Positions 12,141 through 21,839 of a DNA stretch of 64,000 nt are shown here, in pieces. Within the stretch, counting starts at the first letter, position 1; every line of letters begins with the position of its first letter. Made by a program: the position numbers and the translations under genes. The stretch comes from Prorocentrum cordatum (taxonomy: Eukaryota > Sar > Dinophyceae > Prorocentrales > Prorocentraceae): the NCBI GenBank assembly GCA_963575745.1, contig CAUYUJ010015300.1, forward strand, positions 236,520 to 300,519, in the 5' to 3' direction. Below the pieces are notes generated by a model that searched no databases, was not told the origin of the DNA, and saw nothing but the letters and a program-made list of their open reading frames with translations.

Positions 12141-13060
12141 GCCGCCGTGGCCGCGGCGCAAGTGTTGCGCAGCAAACTTGCCGCGCAGCAGGCAGCCGCC
12201 ACTTTGTATTTTGTGCCGGCGCAGAACTTCGTCTTGAACCGCCTGCAGAACTCACGCCTCGCCAACACATACATCGTGGAACAAATACCTGCCGTCCCAA
12301 ACATGAACGCGACTGGCAGGCTGTCGAGCTTCATGCTTCACCTGGGCATTGTCGTGAGCTTGACGAACACGGTGGGGCTACCGGAAGCTGTTACACACGG
12401 AACAGGCCGAGCCGTTGGCATCCACTTGCGCTTTGACGATGAGATCCCAAACGCTGCTGCAGAGCGCGCAAACTCTCCCCCCCGCCGACGCGCATTCTCC
12501 GGAAATTTCCGCTTGCCGCTGCCGTCCAAAAAGATGACGCAAAAAACACTATTTGCTGTCGGCTCCGTGCGCCGACCGCGCGGCCTCTGGCGCCGACGGC
12601 GCCGTCCCGCGCTGCGCTTTCTATCAGCCTGAATGCATCGCGGTGGAACCGCAGCTGTCGCGCGGCAGCTTGAAGGTGGAAGTCGCCGACCCTACCCCCG
12701 GCAGCGACCGCATGTAAAGTACGAGCTCCGCGTGCAGCGCAGGCAGCCGCCCGTGACAATCAAACCGGCTAGCACTCTTCACGCTCTGCAAGGCGCCACG
12801 GCCGACCCGGGTTTGACCTTCCACTGGTGCTTTCCCCGGTTCTTCTCGCCGGAATGGCGCTGGCTGGCAACTTACGTCGTATCATGTCGCCCGCCGTCTC
12901 TCCGCCAGCTGATTTCCGTGGGGCTGCCAGCAGGCCTTCGGGATTTTATCGAAGGCGGGCCGCCGAGGGTGTTCTTTCCAGATTCGACGCGATGTTCGCT
13001 GAGTCCGAAAAAAGCACCCGCACGACTCGACAGCAAATGGGCTTCTCGCTGAACTAGGCT
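12140..13060 (+). pseudogene. Helicase fossil, C-terminal helicase subdomain
   Basis: 12147-12460 is one open frame containing AAQVLRSKLAAQQA, PNMNATGRL and FMLHLGIVVSLT, the best-preserved section. After several shifts, 12715-12920 holds RRQPPVTIKPASTLHALQG followed by ATADPGLTFHW and WLATYVVS, which corresponds to the SF1 motif V/VI region. It ends near LAELGW at about 13050, the usual C-terminal block. No terminal structure of a Helitron (a hairpin followed by CTRR) was identified by eye. Confidence 0.8.
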
Positions 13061-13079
13061 GGGCGTATTGCACTGAAAC

Positions 13080-13800
13080 TGCACTGCACTTCGCGCTTAT
13101 CCTGCACTGACAAAAACAATCCAAACTCTTCACAATGGTCGCCATCATCGCCACCACCATAGCTTACTTCACCGACGTCGCCGTCGTCATCATCATTGCT
13201 TTCGTCATCGTCAACGTCGTCATCGGCAAGGGGGCGGACGAGAAAGAAACGTGTAAGAGGAATAAAACAAGATGGAGAGAGAAGAATACGATTACTATTA
13301 GAGTGAGCGCTTCATCACAAGAGATGCGCCTTGAATGCGCCAGGGTTGTCCTGAATACGTTCAGGTACTCTTCATTACCTAAGAGGTGTCATGAATACGT
13401 TAGAGGTGTTTTGCGTATGGTCGAGTTTTCTTGAGTACAGTTTCTTCTTGGATTATCGGTGCTGTGCGTACTTTTTTGATGACTGCGAAAGCACTTGCTG
13501 CAGAGCAGCGCTACGAACATCACCTTTCGCCTGCGCTGACAACACAATCCCAACTCTCCACCATCGCTGCCATCGTCGCCATCGCCGATGACTTCACCGA
13601 TGTCACCGTCTTCATCATCATCATCGCCCTCGTCATCGCCAACGTCGCCATCAGCAAAGAGAAGGAAAACTAAAGAAGAAGAGGATGAAGAGGAGCACGG
13701 AAGAGTGCAGAAAAGGAGCCGGAGAAACGGGGGGGGGCCTACAGGACGAGGGCGAGGAGGAGAAAGTACAAGACGATTGCTATTAGTGCGAATACCATAC
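13080..13800. repeat. Diverged tandem duplication containing 20-bp satellite
   Basis: Two related blocks of roughly 400 bp lie side by side. 13085-13310 and 13525-13790 share CTGCACTGACAA-like sequence, a CATCGCCAC/GTCATC-rich tract, an AAGGAAAAC/AAGAAACG segment and a GATTRCTATTAG segment. Between them (13325-13440) are five or six units of the 20-bp satellite found at 7905-8205. No gene is evident. Confidence 0.65.
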
Positions 13801-14085
13801 ATAGAACCACATAGACCGCACCGCATATATTGCCTTACGTTGGCTGCATCGCATACGTTACACCACATGGACTGCACCCCAAGCAGTACAAGAAACCATA
13901 TGTCTTGGGTCTACGCTGGTTATAACATTTTCTTCCCACGAATACAGCGCATCAGCATGTTCATAGCTCGCGCGCTTGCAGTTCGCATCCCGAGCCGCCG
14001 AGTGAGAAGAGATCACGATGCAGATGATTCGCCGTCAGCTGCCTGCAACGCCGCAGGTTGGCAAATCCTGCCACCCCTTGCGGAA
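13800..14085. other. No gene recognised
   Basis: AT-richer sequence with ACCACATGG- and CGCATACG-like motifs. A plus-strand frame passes through it into the PPR fossil, but the translated residues here match nothing I know. Confidence 0.4.
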
Positions 14086-14720
14086 AGCAGGAGCAGAAAC
14101 ACGAGTGTTGGGATCAGCTATTGCGCTGGGATCAGCGATTGTGAGAATGGGGAGCGGTGGCAGCGGACCACGCCGCTGCTCAGCGAGATACCAGCTTCCA
14201 AGTCGAAGCCAACTGCCGTCAGCTACAGTGTCGGGACCAGCGACTGCGCCCAGAAACGTAACAAAGACGCCAAGCCCAACGCCCAACTCGATGCCTTGCC
14301 CGACGCTCATCCTCACGCCCAGCCTCGTGTCTCATCCACTTCCCCTGGCCTCTCTCCCCACGACCCTTACGACGGCCCATTCGACGCCATGCCTGACTCC
14401 TCACCCGACACCGCATCCGACGCCGCACCCAACGTTTACCGCTCCCGACGCCGAATCCGTCGTCCGACCCCTTCAGATACAAGTCAGGAATAAGCCATTG
14501 CGAGTCCGGCGAGTTCTGGCAAATGCGTGGGACGAAGCTAGAGCCCGATAACATCAACTACAATCCGGGCGTCAGGGCACGCGAAGCCGGCGAACCCTCG
14601 CAGATGCGTGAGGCGGAGCTGGTAGCCCGATACGATCAGTTACAGCTCAGAAATCAGCGAGCGCGAAGAGCGATCCAGCCTTTGGCGCCGCCCTCGACGA
14701 CGACCGCGACGCCGTACACC
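14085..14720 (+). pseudogene. PPR (pentatricopeptide repeat) gene fossil
   Basis: Between about 14120 and 14260 one frame reads ISYCAGISDCEN, GERWQRTTPLLSE and AVSYSVGTSDCA. These are two consecutive degenerate PPR units of the dinoflagellate type (consensus style: ..G..W..AL.LL.EM....LEPD.ISY.AGISACE). After an interruption by a GACGCC-rich low-complexity tract (14270-14480), another frame resumes with GISHCESGEFWQ, LEPDNINYNPG and MREAELV. PPR proteins bind organellar RNA; this fragment has no start, is broken, and spans only about four units. Confidence 0.7.
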
Positions 14721-15110
14721 ACCACCACCAGACACAAGCGCGCGCGCCCAGGAGCGTCCCTCGCAAACGAGCCAGCATATCAAGCCGGGAGCCCGCTACT
14801 TGCCCATGGTAAGAGCAAAAAGTTTGTCCCACAGGTAGAGAAGGCAACTAAAGGCACCCGCTCGCCCCGACAAACCAAAGTTAGTAAAGAGCAATGGCTT
14901 TAGCGCGAACACTGCGCGTCCGATGGCTGGAAAAGCCCCTAGCTATTCGCAAAATGACCCAATAGGCACCGCAGACCTCCCGCACAAGCGACACGCACTT
15001 CGCTCACTTGCGCACGAACCCTAAAGCGCAAGATCCATGGTCGGCCACAATCGCAGTCCCGACACTCTGCACTAGCCCCCGCTCCCCAATCCTTGACGTG
15101 CACCTCCGAA
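14720..15110. other. No gene recognised
   Basis: A plus-strand frame continues from the PPR fossil to about 14903 with Thr- and Arg-rich sequence and then stops. The remaining bases show nothing. Confidence 0.4.
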
Positions 15111-16170
15111 ATCGGCTACCCCCACCCCGACGCTGCCTCCGCCCGACGTCGTTCCCTCCCTGGGCCGACACTCCTACCCTGACGCTGCCTTCGGTTCCGC
15201 CCTCGATGAAGGCTTCCACTCGAGGCGTAACTTTCCTGACAGGAGGAAAACCCGTAGCGTGACGAACTGGGGGGCCGAAGGCCACGACGCCGTGCCACCC
15301 CCAGGCCGACGCCCCCACCCCGACACTGTCTCTGACGCCGCCCCCGACGACGCTTCCGAGGCTCTTCCCTCCCTGGGCCAACGCCCTCACCCCGGTGCTG
15401 CCTCCGACGCCGCTCCCGACGACGCTTCTGACGCCGATCCCTCCCCTGGCCGCCGCTCTCACTCCGATGCTGCCCCTGGCTCCGCCCCCGACGCCCCAAC
15501 TCCGAAGCTGCCTCCGACTCCGCCCTCGGCGAAGGCCACGACGCCGTACCACACCAGAGCTGACGCCCCCGCTCCGACAACGCCTCGGACGCCGCCCCGG
15601 ACGACATCCAAGCCGACCCCTCCCCGGGCCGACGCTTTCATTGCGACGCTGCCTCTGGCTTCGCCCTCGACGAAAGCCGCGACGCCGTTCCAGCCCCAGG
15701 CCGGCGCCCTGACTCCAACGCTGCCTCCGACGCCGCCCTGGACGACTCCGATGCCGGCGCCGGCGCTTTCAATCTGACGCTGCCTCTGCCTCCGCACGCG
15801 ACAAAGGCCGACACACCTGAGACGCCCCCCACTCCGATGACGCCTCAGACGCCGTCCCCGACGTCCTCTACGGCGCCCCCCTGGCCGACACTTCTACTCC
15901 GATGTCGCCCCCGGCTCCACCCCCTGCGACGACCGCGGCGCCGTACCACCCTTGGTCCCCCGCCCTCCCGACGCTGCCCCCGACTCCGCCCTTGACGAAG
16001 GCCACGACGCCGTAACTATATACCACACATGGGCCGACGGTCCCGCTCCGACGGCGCCGCTGAGCCCCTGACGACACCGACGCCACCCCTCCATGCCGAC
16101 GCTTTCACTCGGGCGCTGCCACCGGCTCCGCCCTCCCGCGTTCCGACGCTGCTTCGCACCCCTGCCCCAG
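15110..16170. repeat. 72-bp minisatellite (CCGACGCC-rich)
   Basis: Degenerate units such as those starting GCCGACGCCCCCACC (about 15305) and GCCAACGCCCTCACC (about 15377) are 72 bp apart, and this spacing continues with drift. Frames on both strands yield 24-residue repeats and should not be called genes. Confidence 0.75.
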
Positions 16171-17934
16171 GACGGTATCCGACGCCGCTGGCGTCTCTCT
16201 CCATGGTGGGCCGTACACCGTCCGGAATTGAGACAACTCCTTCGCTCCTCGCTGGCCGTCCGATGCAGCCCCTCGGGCTGGGGCCTCTTCCCCCGGCCAT
16301 TGGCCGCCTGCCTCTGGTAGTCAGCATGCTCTCCGCACTTGTCCCTGCCGCTCGGCAGATTGGCGTTACCCCTGGGCCACCCCCGCGCGCCGCCGGGAAC
16401 CCCCGGGTTGAGCTCCTTACACCCCTCCACATGTCACCTTCCCCCGTCCCCCAGCTCCCCCACCCCCGCGACTTGTTGGCTCTCCCCCCCGACGCCCGTG
16501 TCCGCCGCTGCCCCCCCCCCCCCCCACGGGACCAAGGCATGCGAGACCTGGAGGAGACTGGAACGCCACGTCTTCAGCTACGATTCAAGGATCCATCGAT
16601 GTGGAGGGACAACAAGATCCGTGGGCGCTATGTAAGCCTCAGTGGAAGCCGGCGGCCCATACGCGCCGTGAAGAATTGGCGCGTGGATCGTCCTCGACCC
16701 GCTGAGCTGGGCCCACCCCCTTCTTTCTGCCCCCTGCCTTTGTGTTGTGCCTCCTTTCCTCCCCCCTTGCCCCTCCCTCCGGGCGATGGTGGAATAGTTG
16801 TGCAAGTTGACCGGCTGACCGGCGGACCGCCCAGAGGTCCTCATGATCTTAATTTAAGATCGGGTATGTAGGATCTTATTTTATGATCATGATGATTTTT
16901 GTAAATAAGAACCTTACACAACATAGCTGAATTAACATAGTTTATGGTTCCAGGATCTTCGAAAACACATCGACACCCCATAGAAACTATACACACTTGC
17001 CATAGGTTGGTTTCCCTTCTCGGATTCGATGAGTTCAGGAGCAACGGGGCAACGATATTCATGTCGTTGCTTCTGAACTCATCGAATCCGTTGCCCCTCA
17101 TCCTCGTCCTCGGGCAAGCTCCATCTGGTTCGAGGCGGACCTTATGGGCAAAGCGCCCGCGCCATCCCCGCGCTTCACGGACATCCGCGAATTCATGGTG
17201 CGGGTGCCGATGGTGCGCGGGGCCCTTCTCTTAAGTAATAAATTAGAATGAGGGGGCCGAACGGTCATTCATTGTCGCTGGGCGTGGCTGATGCGGGCTT
17301 CCGCGGTGCGGATTGTGTTTCCGTTGTTGCGGTGCGTTGGTGTTGCTGCTGTTGCTGTTTATGTTGCTGTTGCTGTTGTTTTGTTGGTGTCGGTGTTGCT
17401 GCTGCTGCTGCTGTTGTTGTTGTTGTTGTTGCTGTTGTTCTGGTAATCGCCTTCGCCCGCGACCCACCCTGCGACCAACCGCATGACCCACTCAGCGACC
17501 CGCCCGCATTGCTTTGACGAGAAACTGCGCCTGCGGCGGGCTTGTTGCCCAGTTTGCAAAAATCGGCGCCTGCGGCTGGCTTCGTCTGAACATCGCAGAC
17601 TCCCGACGACCCCTGCCCCCCTCACTCGTACCTGCAACTGCGGGGTGCCACGTAACCTCTTACCCTCCTCCTCCTCCTCCAAGGCGCGGGCGCTGCAGGG
17701 CGTCCCGGAGACGCCGCGCACGTCGGACGAGGAGGAGGCGACGCAGGTCGATGGCGAACGAATGAGGAGGGAGACAATGATGAGGATCGAATAACAGATG
17801 GTGAGAATTGGAAGGAACTCGAGGAGGCGACATGCGATGGAAGGGAATAGCAGGAGGACAAGGATGAGGATGAGGAGGAGGAGGAGGAGGAGGAGAAGGA
17901 AGGAAGCGCAGGAGGAGAACACGTCGAAGGGGCG
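16170..17934. other. Mostly unassigned; possible short coding remnant and microsatellites
   Basis: A plus-strand stretch at about 16545-16690 (ETGTPRLQLRFKDPSMWR, then IRGRYVSLSGSRRPIRAV) looks protein-like but matches no family I recognise. 16845-17020 is AT-rich, with short palindromes such as GATCTTA..TAAGATC. 17335-17450 is a TGTTGC microsatellite, 17640-17700 is CTC-rich, and 17860-17905 is (GAG)n. Confidence 0.45.
17021..17090. repeat. Hairpin, 25-bp arms
   Basis: 17021-17045 and 17066-17090 are inverted copies (CGGATTCGATGAGTTCAG.. and its complement) with one mismatch and a 20-base loop. This looks like a small foldback element. Confidence 0.85.
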
Positions 17935-18274
17935 ACTGCGGAAGCACCGTTAGGAAGTTGGATGCGCTTTGGATGCGGGTTGGGCGCGTCCAATTTGCGT
18001 CCAACCCGCACCCAATTTGCGAGTGGAAGCAATTTTGAGAGCGAGGGGGAACGCTGGCTCACGGCGAGGATGAGAAGGCGGCACGATACCAAGGATGTGG
18101 AGGAAGACAACACCATTAGTCGTTACATCATGCTGTTTAATCCTCGCTGTGAGCTAGCGTTCCCCCGCACTCAACACATCGTCCACTCGCAAAACGGATG
18201 CGGGTTGGACGCAAATTGGACGCGTCCAACCCGCGTCCAAAGCGCATCCAATTTCCTAACGGTGTTTCCGCAGT
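17935..18274. mobile_element. 340-bp foldback (MITE-like) element
   Basis: The left arm (about 17935-18070) and right arm (about 18141-18274) are inverted copies along almost their whole length, with a loop of about 70 bp. Inside each arm the motif TTGGACGCG..CGCGTCCAA is itself palindromic. It lies immediately upstream of the coding region that begins near 18383. It encodes no transposase, so it would be non-autonomous. A shorter relative lies at 21268-21358. Confidence 0.85.
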
Positions 18275-18382
18275 TTCGATGATGGTGGTGATGGTGATGG
18301 CGATGGATATGTAATGGTGATGGTGACGGTGACGATGATGATGTCGGCTTCGCTGTCGTAGCAGCTAGGTTCGCCTCGAAGC

Positions 18383-18460
18383 GCCCCCCTCCGCCCAGGT
18401 GGAGACGGGCGCGGCTGCGGCAGACACCGACACGAACGAGCTGCAGGCGCACGCAGAGGC

Positions 18461-18503
<43 letters not shown>

Positions 18504-19064
18504 GCCCAGACGCAGGCCCAGACGCAGGCGCAGACGCAGGCGCAGACGCAGGCCCAGACGCAGGCCCAGACGCAGGCCCAGACGCAGGCGGAGGTGCAGG
18601 CGGAGGCGGAGTTGCAGGCGGCCTTCGACGCACACGAGTGGGCGGAGACGGCGAGCATGCCCTCCGGCTACGCTGTCGCGAGCGGCGAGGGCTCGGCGGG
18701 GGCAGCCGAGATCATCAGTTCGGACGAGGAGTGAGGGGACCAAACGAGTGCAGCAGTCATGGGCTGCGTCGCGTGGGCGACAGCCACTCGACGCAGCCCA
18801 TGACTGCTGCACTCGATTGGTCCTCCGAGGAGCCGCTGGTGGCGCCGAAGCCGATGATGCAGATGCCTCCAGCGCCAGCGTCGCCGACGTCGCAGCCTCG
18901 TTCGGCCACCTAGCGCCCGCAGCAGCAGCAGATGACGACGCCTGATTCGCCTGATTGGCCACCGCCTGAGTCGCCACCGCCTGACAGGCATGACACGTTG
19001 GGATCCATCATTGCCAAGATTGACGACGACGCCGCCCTGCCCTACAACAGCGAACCAGCGGCGG

Positions 19065-19095
<31 letters not shown>

Positions 19096-20506
19096 CCAGC
19101 ACCAGCAGCACGACCAGCATCCAGGAACGCCAGCACCAGTCCAAGAGGATCTGCAGCTGCACGCCAAGCGATCGGCATACGGCGGCACGGCAAGGGATGG
19201 CAAGAAGCTCAGGAGGTGGGCCAGGAGGGGTGGATCCGAGAGCGTGGATGCGGCCACCAGTCCCAGGGCCAGCCCGATGTCGGCGGCTCGGCGCATCCCC
19301 ACGCCGCCGCGCGCGCCTGTGCGCGCGCCGTCGCCAGTCAAGCATCGTCCAGAGCCAGCGCCAGTCGAGCATCGTCCAGAGCCAGCGCCAGCCGAGCAGC
19401 GTCAACAGGCAGCACCAGTCGGGCAACAAGCAGACGCTCGTGATGTGCTGTTCACGGGAGAGGACATGGTCGGCATCACCAAGGACTCGCTGGTGGAGAA
19501 GCTGAAGCGCGCCTACCAGACCCTCACGGCGTCCGACGAGACGGCGAACATCCAGGATGTAGACGCCACGTTCGAGAAGTTCTACAAAGGCGCGCTGATT
19601 GTGAAGCTGCGCGAGATGCGCCCCGAGAGCCGCGAGAAGAAGCTCGACGCCCAGCCCGAGGTCCAGGAGACGGCGTTCGAGCGTGAGGAGCGCATGATGT
19701 GGGAGTCCTTGCAGGCGGGCGGCTTCAAGTTCAGCACGGAGAAGAAGAAGGGCAATGCCATTGCTGGGCGGTGGGACCGCGTGATGCAGAGCGAGAATCA
19801 ATGGTCGGAGAAGTACATGAAGGCGGAGGGCTACCCTGCGAAGAAGGAGATCCGCCAGGAGTGGGCGAAGTGGGAGTTCCACAAGTGGGAGAAGCGGCGG
19901 TCCTTCGAGAAGTCGGTTGGCAACACAAAGTCGCAGAAGATGAAAGGCGTCTACATGCCGTTGGCGAGGCTGGCATGGAAGCTTGGCGGAGGACCTCAGG
20001 GCCAACAAATGTCCTACGCGTACGCGGCGAAGCCGGTGGTCATGGGCGGCATCTGGACGAAGTGGTGCAACATGACGGACTGTCTCATGTTCCTCTTCGT
20101 GGAGCACTCCTTGGAGGACACCTGGACGCAGGCGTGGGTGAGCTACGAGACATGGATGGAGGCGGGCTCTGGCAGCGACGGTCGCGCAGGTGGCGGCGCT
20201 CGCGGTGCTGGTGGTGCAAGTGCAGCGGTGACCATGCTCGGCGACGCGGTGTCCGAGACGCCCAAGCACGGCGAGCTGCAGGAGCAGCCCATGAGCACCG
20301 AGAAGGCGAAGAAGGCGGAGGAGGGCCGTGCAAGCAGCGGTGAGCCGAAGAAGAGGACGGTCCAGAAGGCAGCTGAATGGTTGCTGGAGTTCCGCAAGGT
20401 CAGGACGCTGTACACGCAAAACATTTCGCAGGAGAGCAGGGGAGGGCCCCGCAGGGTGGAGGGCATGCCACAGGAGATGAAGACGATGCAGACTGTAATT
20501 AGATGA
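18383..20506 (+). CDS. Unknown Gln-rich / charged protein gene, interrupted
   Basis: A plus-strand coding region with strong protein character but no family I recognise. It opens (start undefined; no ATG is obvious before 18399) with a poly-Gln run and AQTQ repeats (18462-18590), then an acidic stretch ending SSDEE. A foldback element (18729-18829) interrupts it. The frame resumes PLVAPKPMMQ, meets a TAG at 18911-18913, and continues in the same frame from 18932 as 524 codons to a TGA at 20504-20506. The latter half is rich in Lys, Glu and Trp (EWAKWEFHKWEKR, GGIWTKWCNM). The 3' boundary may be an intron rather than the real stop, because a further in-phase coding segment starts at 21104. A 687-codon frame on the opposite strand is a shadow. 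Confidence 0.6.
18729..18829 (+). mobile_element. 101-bp foldback element / putative GA-AG intron in coding sequence
   Basis: 35-bp perfect arms (18737-18771 and 18789-18823) with a 17-base loop. The direct repeat CGAGGAG flanks it (18725-18731 and 18826-18832). Removing 101 bases from one repeat to the other joins ..GAC GAG and GAG CCG CTG, restoring the frame SSDEE-PLVAPK. Read as an intron, it starts GAGTGA and ends CCGAG before G. GA donors and AG|G acceptors are known in dinoflagellates. Confidence 0.75.
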
Positions 20507-21103
20507 CGATGATGAAGATGGCGGTGCTACCGATGACTGCTGCACCGAAAGTTGGGATATCAGGATGTTAAGGGTCTTGGGGATGACGCGTTGACACATA
20601 TAGAGAATCAAATGACAGGGCCAGGGGTAAGGGGGACGCGGGAGAATTAGATGGAGGCTACTGGGTGGATAGAGGATGATGAGGAATAGGAGGACGAGGA
20701 GGAGGAGGAGGATGAGCCCCTTTCTGGCCACCTCGCATCCGATTGGCTAACCCTTCCAAGCAAACAATCACCGTCCCAACGGTCTCCCTCCCAACCCATT
20801 TGTTTCGCTGTCTACATCCGACGCCCTACATCTTGGTGTGCGAACGATCTTACGCGGGAAAGGCAAGGGTGCGTGATACAGACGAGTGTGGCTCACGCGA
20901 GGATGATGTGCGCGCTCCCTCAGGGAGTCTAGTTGAATGCGTGTAATGTTTGTTTGTTGCTCGACCGTCTGCTACTCTATCCCTTCACCTACTGCTCATC
21001 GCTACGATTTCCCATCGTCTTCTCATCCCACTCCTCCTTCTCCTCCTCCTCCTCCGCCTCCTTCTCGTATGCACGGAACTGGCACAGATGCTGGCGAGGG
21101 GAG
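20507..21103. other. Probable intron or intergenic spacer
   Basis: GAG-rich (20690-20720) and CTC-rich (21025-21065) tracts with no frame of its own. It ends GGGGAG before the coding segment at 21104, so it could be an intron of the preceding gene. Confidence 0.4.
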
Positions 21104-21230
21104 GTGACTACGATTGATTCGCTGATCGCTGCTGACAAGGAGTGGAAGTGGGCCAACGCAGAGGACATCAGGGGTGACCTGGACTTCAACCACGACTTGG
21201 TGCCAGGGGATGGGGGGTCGCATCACCTCT
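21104..21230 (+). CDS. Short coding segment (probable exon), unknown protein
   Basis: After a pyrimidine-rich tract and an AG|G boundary at 21103/21104, the plus strand reads TIDSLIAADKEWKWANAED and then IRGDLDFNHDLVPG. This is charged, Trp-containing sequence like the neighbouring coding regions. The downstream boundary is undefined (near 21215-21235). No family recognised. Its phase agrees with the frame that ends at 20506, which would allow one multi-exon gene. Confidence 0.45.
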
Positions 21231-21267
21231 CAGTCAGGATGGGGTCACGTGGGCACATGCATAGTAG

Positions 21268-21358
21268 ACTCCGCGTGAACCACTCGTGTTTGCATGTAAC
21301 TTGGACGCGACCTGGGCGCGTCCAAGTCGCATCCAAATCCATCTGCGCGTGGTCTACG
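21268..21358. repeat. Degenerate foldback element related to 17935-18274
   Basis: Outer GTAGACTCCGCG / CGCGTGGTCTAC and inner TTGGACGCG / CGCGTCCAA are inverted. The inner motif is shared with the 340-bp element. It sits between two coding segments. Confidence 0.65.
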
Positions 21359-21359
21359 A

Positions 21360-21839
21360 ATGCGTGCGTCTACCAAGCTCCAAAAACGTGCGTATCTGCG
21401 AGGAGCCCCAACGCACCCGTCACACGATACAATCGTTTCCTCTCTGGGTGAACGGCTCGCGCCCACGGTGTAGTCCCGTGCATGTAGGGGGTGGGGGTGG
21501 CATGTGTTCTTGAGAGGGCAGCGATAAGGTCCTCCTCAGCTTCGATTGGTCGATACCAGTTGGAGGTGTCGCGCAGTTTACTGGTTTGCTCGGCGCAGTC
21601 GTTCTCATCGTCACCCTGTCCTCCCTCAGCATCACCTTTCATCGCGCCACCGCCCGCCTGCCCATCTCACTTCCCCCACCTCACCCTCGCCATCCTTCGC
21701 CACCCCTTCCACATCCAGCCCCTCCTCGTCCAATGTCTTCTCCTCTCTTCACCCCTAAGCGCATCGCCCCCATCACCATCCACGGTGATCCGTGCGTGTC
21801 ACGCTCAGATCATCGCCGTCATCCGCAGCCTTTTTTCAG
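21360..21839. other. Probable intron sequence before the exon at 21840
   Basis: C/T-rich, without a convincing frame. It ends in CCTTTTTTCAG directly before G at 21840, which resembles a polypyrimidine tract with a 3' splice site. Confidence 0.45.

Larger units (their letters stand above)
5910..13060 (+). pseudogene. Decayed giant Helitron-type Rep/PIF1-helicase gene (whole fossil)
   Basis: Successive plus-strand fragments in all three frames align, in order, with a large dinoflagellate transposon-type protein that I recognise from memory: a Cys-rich N-terminal part, a Rep-like domain, an acidic linker, a CPG..ECANP cysteine motif, and a PIF1-like superfamily-1 helicase. Landmarks are KPSMPPFALA (about 5975), FEPQAWPAAF (about 7030), GPLDVFLTANFAD (about 7540), HSCVLCPGADECANP (about 10291), CGAVIIDETSQ (about 11687), RLTTMKRF (about 11980), PNMNATGRL (about 12297) and TLHALQGATADPGL (about 12777). 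More than ten frameshifts, several stops and a satellite insertion (7690-8290) make it non-functional. The known role of such proteins is rolling-circle transposition. The family call rests on my recollection of motifs, not on a search. Confidence 0.8.

Noticed and set aside
18668-20731. 687-codon minus-strand frame opposite the 18.9-20.5 kb gene
   Set aside because: Its composition (runs of Leu and Arg) mirrors the plus-strand codons. The plus strand has the more natural protein and the continuing in-phase segments.
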